Source of the DNA: Bacillota bacterium | GTDB taxonomy: Bacteria > Bacillota > UBA4882 > UBA10575 | Length of the DNA stretch: 44,742 nucleotides | Reading direction: 5' to 3' | Assembly: GCA_012839115.1 (NCBI GenBank) | Contig: DUNX01000031.1 | Location: forward strand, 1-44,742 | Shown: positions 39,883 through 44,742 of the stretch, piece by piece | Numbering within the stretch: the first letter of the stretch is position 1 | How the letters are laid out: each line of letters begins with the position of its first letter | The notes under the pieces: generated by a model | The model's input: the letters and a program-made list of their open reading frames with translations, nothing else | What the model was told of the DNA's origin: nothing | Database searches by the model: none | Program-made: the position numbers and the translations under genes

Positions 39883-41043
39883 ATGGAGTATTTTCTCACC
39901 GATGTGCAATTGGAAATCAAAGAATTGGCCCACCGGATCGCCGAGGAAAAGGTCCGGCCGGTAGTACATGAATTGGATGAAAGCGGGGAGTTCCCGTGGG
40001 AGATAATGAAGGTTTTAGCCGATGCGGATCTTTTCGGTGTTTATATCCCTGAGGAATACGGCGGCTTGGGCGGCGGCGTCATGGAACAACTGTTGGTAGT
40101 CGAAGAGTTGAGCCGGGTCTGCAGCGGGGTAGCGGTTAGTTATGCGGCCAGCGGGTTGGGGGCTTTCCCCATCCTTCTCTTCGGCAATGAAGAACAGAAG
40201 GAAAAGTATATCCCGGATATCGCCGCCGGGAAGAAATTGGCCGCTTTTGCGCTTACTGAAGCCAATGCCGGGAGCGACGCCGCGGGGATAGAGACCACTG
40301 CTACGCTGGACGGGGATTATTATGTGTTAAACGGGACGAAGCAGTGGATTACGAACGGCGGGGAAGCGGAGGTTTATACTGTAATCGCCATGACCGACAA
40401 GAAGAAGGGGAGCCGTGGCGCCAGCGCTTTTATTGTAGAAAAAGGAACCCCCGGCTTTTCCTTTGGGAAAAAAGAGGACAAGATGGGGATCAGGGCCTCG
40501 GCCACCAGAGAGTTGATCTTTAACGATTGCCGGATCCCCCGCTCCAACCTGTTGGGGCGCGAGGGAATGGGCTTTATTGTTGCCATGAAGACCCTGGACC
40601 GGACCAGGCCGGGTATTGGCGCCCAGGCGGTGGGGATCGCCCAGGGGGCACTGGAAGAAGCCGTTAAGTATTCCCGGGAGCGGGTCCAGTTTGGCCAGAC
40701 GATCTCTTCGTTCCAGGCGATCCAGCACATGCTGGCCGATATGGCGACCCAGATCGAGGCAGCCCGGGCGCTGGTCTACGCTACCGCCCGGATGATCGAC
40801 AGCGGGGTAAAGGATTTCTCCAAGGAATCGGCGATGGCCAAGGTTTTTGCCTCGGATGTGGCGATGCGGGTTACCACCGATGCCGTCCAGGTCTTTGGCG
40901 GTTACGGTTATATGAAAGAATACCCGGTAGAGAAGATGATGCGGGACGCCAAGATTACGCAGATTTATGAAGGAACCAACCAGATCCAGCGCAATGTTAT
41001 TGCCCTGGAGTTGATTAAAGAATACGCCAGTAAGAAGAGGTAA
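39883..41043 (+). CDS. bcd: Acyl-CoA dehydrogenase (butyryl-CoA dehydrogenase type)
   Basis: This flavoenzyme interconverts short-chain acyl-CoA and enoyl-CoA, exchanging electrons with ETF. FAD/substrate motifs FALTEANAGSDAAG and WITNGGEAEVY are at about 123-136 and 154-164. The C-terminal helix bundle holds YEGTNQIQRNVIA, whose Glu is the catalytic base of the short-chain group. Length is 386 residues. ATG 39883 follows caggaggagg. With etfB and Fd-type etfA directly after it, the likely job is butyryl-CoA formation by flavin-based electron bifurcation. The other butyrate genes (thl, hbd, crt) are not in the window, so chain length is inferred. Confidence 0.93.
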   Translation: MEYFLTDVQLEIKELAHRIAEEKVRPVVHELDESGEFPWEIMKVLADADLFGVYIPEEYGGLGGGVMEQLLVVEELSRVCSGVAVSYAASGLGAFPILLFGNEEQKEKYIPDIAAGKKLAAFALTEANAGSDAAGIETTATLDGDYYVLNGTKQWITNGGEAEVYTVIAMTDKKKGSRGASAFIVEKGTPGFSFGKKEDKMGIRASATRELIFNDCRIPRSNLLGREGMGFIVAMKTLDRTRPGIGAQAVGIAQGALEEAVKYSRERVQFGQTISSFQAIQHMLADMATQIEAARALVYATARMIDSGVKDFSKESAMAKVFASDVAMRVTTDAVQVFGGYGYMKEYPVEKMMRDAKITQIYEGTNQIQRNVIALELIKEYASKKR

Positions 41044-41075
41044 GTCGCGTACGCACGCGCGGTAGGAGGAAGACA

Positions 41076-41861
41076 ATGAAGATTATCGTCTGTATCAAGC
41101 AGGTCCCCGATACTACCGAAGTTAAGATTGACAAGGAAACCAATACCTTGATCCGGGAAGGGGTCGCTTCGGTTATTAACCCCTTTGATTTGTATGCCAT
41201 CGAAGAAGGACTGCGGCTCCGGGAAGAACACGGCGGGACGGTCACCGTGCTTTCCATGGGTCCGGTGCAGGTGATTGAGTCTTTACGGGAAGCCCTCAGT
41301 ATGGGGGCGGACGAGGCGATTTTACTCAGCGACCGGGCTTTTGCCGGCGCCGACACGCTGGCTACCGCCTATACCCTCTCGAAAGCCGTGGAAAAGATCG
41401 GTGCTTTTGACCTGATTATCTGTGGTAAGCAGGCGATCGACGGTGATACAGCCCAGGTCGGCCCGGAGTTGGCCGAGATGCTGGAGATACCCCATGTCAC
41501 ATATGTCCGGCGGGTGCACGGGATTGCCAGCGGCCAGATTACAGTGGAACGGATGACTGAAGAAGGGTCGGAAAAGATCCGTTTTCCCCTGCCGGGCTTG
41601 ATTACGGTGGTGAAAGAGATTAATGAGCCGCGGCTACCGTCGATTAAAGGAAAAATGCGTGCCAAGAAGGCCGAAATTCCGGTCTGGTCAGCCAGTGAGT
41701 TGGGGACCGACCCGGAGAAAACCGGCTTGCAAGGCTCACCCACCTGGGTAAAGAAGGTTTTCACCCCGGAACAGAAGGGCGGCGGCGAAATTTTCGAGGG
41801 TGAGATCGAGGAACAAGTGGCGAAACTGGTGCGCAGATTACGTGAGACCAAGATCGTCTAA
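41076..41861 (+). CDS. etfB: Electron transfer flavoprotein beta subunit
   Basis: EtfB forms the heterodimer with EtfA and in anaerobes carries the bifurcating FAD's NADH-binding surface. MKIIVCIKQVPDT at the start, NPFDLYAIEEGLRLRE and FDLIICGKQAIDGDTAQVGPELAEML are diagnostic. Length is 261 residues. ATG 41076 follows taggagg, right after an alternating GC tract, cgcgtacgcacgcgcgg (41046-41062). etfA follows after 15 bases. Confidence 0.96.
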   Translation: MKIIVCIKQVPDTTEVKIDKETNTLIREGVASVINPFDLYAIEEGLRLREEHGGTVTVLSMGPVQVIESLREALSMGADEAILLSDRAFAGADTLATAYTLSKAVEKIGAFDLIICGKQAIDGDTAQVGPELAEMLEIPHVTYVRRVHGIASGQITVERMTEEGSEKIRFPLPGLITVVKEINEPRLPSIKGKMRAKKAEIPVWSASELGTDPEKTGLQGSPTWVKKVFTPEQKGGGEIFEGEIEEQVAKLVRRLRETKIV

Positions 41862-41876
41862 GGGGGCCGGAGTTTT

Positions 41877-43160
41877 ATGAGTATCCGTGTTATTGAAGAT
41901 AAATGTATCGGTTGCCGGCTTTGCGTTGCCGTTTGCCCTTTGGGGGCGATCACCATTGTGGAGAAGAAAGCCCGGATTGACCTGGATAAATGTAACCTTT
42001 GCGGCGTCTGCGTCTCCGAGTGTGAGAAGTTTGAGGCCATTGAGATTATTCGGCATGCCGAGCATGCCGAGCATGCCGAGCATGCCGAGCATGCCGAGCA
42101 TGCCGGGCATGCCGAGCATGCCGGGCATGCCGGGGAGAAAGAGGCGGCCGGGGATAAGGAAGGTTACCAAGGGGTCTGGGTCTTTGCCGAGCAGAAAGAG
42201 GGTACAGTGGCCGGGGTAACCCTGGAACTGCTTGGTGAAGGAAGAAAGTTGGCCGATAAGTTGGGAACAGTGCTCAGTGCAGTTTTACTCGGTAACAGCA
42301 TGGAACAGGCGGCGCAGGAATTGATCGCCTATGGGGCGGACCGGGTTTACCTGGCCGACTCCCCGCAACTGGCGGATTTTTTAGAGGATCCCTACGCCGA
42401 AGTGTTGACCGAATTATGCCGGGAATACAAACCCGCCATATTGCTGCTGGGGGCGACGACGATCGGGCGTTCACTGGCGCCGAAGGTGGCAGCCCGCCTG
42501 CGGACAGGGCTCACCGCCGACTGTACGGGTCTGGCCATCGACGGGGAAACAAAGAACCTTTTGCAAACCAGGCCGGCTTTTGGCGGTAATCTGATGGCAA
42601 CGATCCTTTGTCCCAACCACCGCCCGCAGATGGCGACGGTCCGGCCGCGGGTCTTCCCACCGGCCAAGCGGGATGAAAACCGCACCGGCGAGGTGGTCAG
42701 GTACGATTACAGTACCCGCCGTTTGTTGCAGCGTGCGGAATTGCTGGAGGTCATAAAAGCGGCGGGAACCACGATCAATCTGGCGGAGGCGAATATCATT
42801 GTCGCCGGTGGGCGGGGGCTTTGTGACCAGAAGAATTTTGCCCTCGTCGAGGAGCTGGCGGAAGTGTTAGGCGGTGCGGTCGGGGCCTCCCGGGCGGTGG
42901 TTGATGCCGGCTGGATCCCCTATGCGCACCAAGTAGGGCAGACCGGAAAGACCGTTTGTCCCAAAATCTATATTGCCTGCGGGATTCACGGCGCCGTTCA
43001 GCATCTGGTCGGGATGCAGTCTTCAGAATTGATCATCGCGATCAATAAAAACCCGGAAGCCCCCATCTTCAATGTGGCGGATTACGGGATTGTCGGTGAT
43101 GTGCTGGAAGTGATTCCGGCTTTGCTCAAGGAAATCAAGAAGGCAAGAGGAGAAGCGTAA
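41877..43160 (+). CDS. etfA: Electron transfer flavoprotein alpha subunit with 2x[4Fe-4S] domain and His-Ala repeats
   Basis: EtfA binds the electron-carrying FAD. This form has an N-terminal ferredoxin domain with two cluster motifs (Cys10, 13, 16, 20 and Cys39, 42, 45, 49), an arrangement known from anaerobic ETFs. Between it and the normal EtfA part lies a tract of nine HAE/HAG triplets (residues 60-86, 42054-42134). The EtfA body then runs from YQGVWVFAEQ, with the C-terminal FAD-binding segment containing VGQTGKTVCPKIYIACGIHGAVQH and SSELIIAINKNPEAPIFNVADYGIVGD. Length is 427 residues. ATG 41877 is preceded by gggggccgg, a modest signal. Confidence 0.96.
   Translation: MSIRVIEDKCIGCRLCVAVCPLGAITIVEKKARIDLDKCNLCGVCVSECEKFEAIEIIRHAEHAEHAEHAEHAEHAGHAEHAGHAGEKEAAGDKEGYQGVWVFAEQKEGTVAGVTLELLGEGRKLADKLGTVLSAVLLGNSMEQAAQELIAYGADRVYLADSPQLADFLEDPYAEVLTELCREYKPAILLLGATTIGRSLAPKVAARLRTGLTADCTGLAIDGETKNLLQTRPAFGGNLMATILCPNHRPQMATVRPRVFPPAKRDENRTGEVVRYDYSTRRLLQRAELLEVIKAAGTTINLAEANIIVAGGRGLCDQKNFALVEELAEVLGGAVGASRAVVDAGWIPYAHQVGQTGKTVCPKIYIACGIHGAVQHLVGMQSSELIIAINKNPEAPIFNVADYGIVGDVLEVIPALLKEIKKARGEA
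42054..42134. repeat. Nine 9-bp repeats coding for His-Ala-Glu/Gly in etfA
   Basis: The unit catgccgag (variant catgccggg) is repeated nine times in frame. Each junction makes the palindrome gcatgc. The order of the third residue is E,E,E,E,E,G,E,G,G. Confidence 0.97.
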
Positions 43161-43264
43161 GGTTTAAGAAGGCAAGCAGGTAAGAGGTAGAAAAATAGCG
43201 GTCCAGGGGATGAGACCCTACGGGAAATGTACCAATGAAAACCCCTGTCTTCCCGACCTTCCGG

Positions 43265-43311
43265 CCCCGGCCGGCCGCAGGGCCCCGGCCGGGGCGGGAG
43301 GTTATTTTTTC
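43265..43311. terminator. Likely bidirectional terminator between etfA and the YigZ-family gene
   Basis: CCCCGGCC (43265-43272) pairs with GGCCGGGG (43287-43294). A T-rich stretch (ttatttttt, 43302-43310), overlapping the YigZ stop, follows about 8 bases later on the plus strand. The stem is very stable but the T run is offset. The rest of 43161-43264 shows nothing I can name. Confidence 0.5.
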
Positions 43312-43907
43312 TCCGTTTCCGTCCAGGCGACACCGGTAAGGCTGGAAAGGGCTTTGAAGAGTTTCTCCCGGTTTTCTTCAGGGGCGCGCAGGCGCAAGGA
43401 GACATGTTCCCCGTAGGTTGTCTCCTGGGTAGTAGCCCGGCAGGCGTGGAGAACCTGGTTCACCGGAGAGAGTTGGGCATAATCACAAGTTAGAATCAGG
43501 GTAAAACTGGGAACGATCCGGGCCTTGCCCGCCTTGGCCAGGACCTGAAGGGCTACCGAGTGGTAGGCGTCGATCAAGCCCCGGACCCCGAGTTTTTTTC
43601 CCCCGTAGTACCTGGTGACGACGACCACGGTATTGGTAAGACCCGTCTTGCGGATGGCATTGAGGATGGGACGGCCGGCGGTGCCCGGCGGTTCGCCATG
43701 GTCGTTATAGTAGAGAAGAGGTTTGTCGCCGGTACCCAGGGAATAAGCGTAGCAGTTATGGGTTGCTCCCGCATGTTCCCGGCGGATTTGGGCGATAAAA
43801 TCCCTTGCCTCGTCTTCGGTGGCAACCGGAGCGGTGTGACCAATAAAGACGGAACGCTGGATCTTCTCTTCATGGGTCGCCCGGGCGGCAACAGTATAAT
43901 ATATCAT
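43302..43907 (-). CDS. YigZ/YvyE (IMPACT) family protein
   Basis: The 201-residue product has the two-domain structure of the UPF0029/IMPACT family: the N-terminal domain with HNCYAY, DHGEPPGTAGRPIL and TRYYGGKKLGVRGLIDAY, and a smaller C-terminal ferredoxin-like domain. Family members are linked to translation control in eukaryotes; the bacterial function is unsettled. The start at 43907 follows aaagggagg on the minus strand. It stands alone. Confidence 0.93.
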   Translation of the reverse strand: MIYYTVAARATHEEKIQRSVFIGHTAPVATEDEARDFIAQIRREHAGATHNCYAYSLGTGDKPLLYYNDHGEPPGTAGRPILNAIRKTGLTNTVVVVTRYYGGKKLGVRGLIDAYHSVALQVLAKAGKARIVPSFTLILTCDYAQLSPVNQVLHACRATTQETTYGEHVSLRLRAPEENREKLFKALSSLTGVAWTETEKK

Positions 43908-43985
43908 AGCGGCCTCCCTTTATTAAATCGTCATGGCTCCGGCCCCGGGTTTTCCGCCGGATCTGCGCTGGCGAGGAAATAATTA

Positions 43986-44016
43986 AGAAAAAACCCCCGC
44001 AGAGATTCTCGGGGGG
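43986..44016 (-). terminator. Terminator of tRNA-Leu (minus strand)
   Basis: On the minus strand the stem CCCCCG/CGGGGG (44015-44010 and 43999-43994) is followed by TTTTTTCTT, just after the tRNA 3' end. Confidence 0.85.
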
Positions 44017-44029
44017 ATTATTTTGAAGT

Positions 44030-44116
44030 TGGTGCCGAAGGCCGGACTCGAACCGGCACGCTTTTGAGGGCGGTAGATTTTGAGTCTACTGCGTCTGCCA
44101 ATTCCGCCACTTCGGC
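44030..44116 (-). tRNA. tRNA-Leu, anticodon CAA
   Basis: On the minus strand the acceptor stem GCCGAAG (44116-44110) pairs with CTTCGGC near the 3' end, and the CCA end is encoded (44032-44030). The anticodon stem-loop GTAGA-CTCAAAA-TCTAC gives CAA, which reads the Leu codon UUG. A long variable arm and the T-loop GGTTCGAGTCC are present, as expected for a class II tRNA of 87 bases. Confidence 0.96.
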
Positions 44117-44124
44117 TCATTGCC

Positions 44125-44153
44125 ATTTTAACAAAGAGAGCGAAGGATGTCAA
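44125..44153 (-). promoter_or_regulatory. Promoter of tRNA-Leu
   Basis: On the minus strand TTGACA (44153-44148), 17 bp and TAAAAT (44130-44125), ending 8 bases before the tRNA. Confidence 0.9.
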
Positions 44154-44283
44154 TAGCCGGGTGAAGAATTCCGTTGACGGGGAGAGCGGGAGACGCGTCC
44201 GGGCGCTGGGCAAAGAATGCCGTCGGCCACAGTATGGAAAGAGACGAAGAGACCACAATAAACCGGGGTTTCGGGGAAGTGTG

Positions 44284-44312
44284 TAAAAAAAGGCGGTGAA
44301 TAATCACCGCCT
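44284..44312 (-). terminator. Minus-strand terminator with no recognised gene before it
   Basis: AGGCGGTGA (44291-44299) pairs perfectly with TCACCGCCT (44304-44312) around ATAA. On the minus strand it is followed by TTTTTTT (44290-44284). It could end a transcript coming from the right, or insulate the tRNA promoter. The flanking stretch 44154-44539 has no credible open frame on either strand. Confidence 0.75.
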
Positions 44313-44439
44313 GGGTTAATTTAATTATATGCTGTTTTTTTGACCTCGGTGGGCCTGGTGCGGGCCTGGCCGGAGAAGGTATGAGTGAATTGCTTTGGTT
44401 CTGCCGGTGAAGGATAAGGGCGGGTTTTGGTTTGACTCC

Positions 44440-44468
44440 TTGACTCTTAATTGCTTTGGCGATATTAT
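44440..44468 (+). promoter_or_regulatory. Promoter of the FAD-dependent dehydrogenase gene
   Basis: TTGACT (44440-44445), 17 bp and TATTAT (44463-44468). A second TTGACT lies at 44432-44437. The leader can form AAGGCC-aaa-GGCCT. Confidence 0.7.
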
Positions 44469-44539
44469 TGTATGCGTCCGAGCTGAAAAGGGAAGAAGGC
44501 CAAAGGCCTAAAAAGCCCACGAAAAGCGGGGGGGGAATA

Positions 44540-44742
44540 ATGAAAAGGTATGACGTGATCATCGTCGGCGGCGGTCCGGCGGGGATTTTTGCCGCTGTTG
44601 AACTGACCAAAGCGACCAGCAAGATCTTGATCCTGGAAAAAGGGAAAAAGTTGGCCGAGCGCCACTGCCCTTCTAAAGAACAGGGAACCGCCTGTCTGGG
44701 TTGTCAACCCTGTTCTGTTGTTTGCGGGTGGGGCGGGGCCGG
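44540..44742 (+). CDS. FAD-dependent dehydrogenase (COG2509 type), 5' part only
   Basis: The gene is cut by the window edge after 67 codons. The first 25 residues hold a Rossmann FAD-binding motif, DVIIVGGGPAGIFAA. A Cys-rich stretch ending CLGCQPCSVVCGWGGAG follows, matching the uncharacterised FAD-dependent dehydrogenases that continue with AFSDGKL. The Cys residues suggest an Fe-S or metal site, though this is not established for the family. ATG 44540 is preceded by a run of nine G, an unusual ribosome binding site. Confidence 0.85.
   Translation, partial: MKRYDVIIVGGGPAGIFAAVELTKATSKILILEKGKKLAERHCPSKEQGTACLGCQPCSVVCGWGGA

Noticed and set aside
41838-42170. Minus-strand frame with Met-Leu-Gly repeats
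   Set aside because: It is the antisense reading of the His-Ala repeat of etfA and has no ribosome binding site.

Overview
The window looks like chromosomal DNA of an endospore-forming, probably anaerobic member of the Bacillota (Clostridia or a neighbouring deep class). Spore genes are spread through it: spoIIE, a SpoIID-family gene, splB, a GerMN-domain gene, a LonC-type protease, a DacF-type carboxypeptidase and a ComB/YitC-type phosphatase. The fatty-acid module (acyl-CoA dehydrogenase with etfBA, EtfA carrying a 2x[4Fe-4S] domain) and a two-gene SufC/SufB pair fit an anaerobe. Vegetative promoters are close to the sigma-A consensus, and GTG and TTG starts are common. No phage, insertion sequence or CRISPR array was seen. 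The species cannot be named from this sequence.

Layout. 1-580: AT-rich non-coding DNA with an 18-bp tandem array. 581-3880: secreted beta-rich protein, D,D-carboxypeptidase, YkvI-type membrane protein. 3881-11989: spoIIE with a Spo0A-type promoter region, then tilS, ftsH, an LCP-family gene and comB. 12038-15327: a diguanylate cyclase divergent from a membrane-anchored pseudokinase. 15508-17741: hpt and guaA (purine salvage and GMP synthesis). 17824-19457: a small carbohydrate-binding protein, a lone receiver domain and an unknown secreted protein. 19521-23895: rarA, argF, sufC, sufB. 24071-25799 (minus): ACT-domain protein and phenylacetate-CoA ligase. 26106-32134: veg, SpoIID-family, splB (minus), murB, a PD40 propeller protein and birA. 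32286-38870: a candidate 28-codon gene (minus), a GcvH-like gene, then the DUF951-rpsF-ssb-rpsR, MazG-like, rplI, lonC, dnaB block. 39068-43160: GerMN protein, acyl-CoA dehydrogenase, etfB, etfA. 43302-44742: YigZ-family gene (minus), tRNA-Leu(CAA) (minus) and the start of an FAD-dependent dehydrogenase.

The most unusual feature is a group of recognisable proteins that lack a defining residue or domain. GuaA has Gly where the glutaminase nucleophile Cys should be, and two extra segments in that same domain. The GcvH-like protein has Asp at the lipoyl-lysine position. The spore photoproduct lyase has Ser at the position of the hydrogen-donor Cys. The kinase-like protein lacks the kinase catalytic motifs. 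BirA lacks its DNA-binding domain.

The second theme is short repetitive DNA. There are tandem arrays with units of 7, 9, 18 and 20 bp, one of them coding for a His-Ala-Glu/Gly tract in EtfA and one ending just before the murB ribosome binding site. There is also a scattered family of alternating purine-pyrimidine GC tracts, found both between genes and in frame inside genes, including the degenerate guaA domain.
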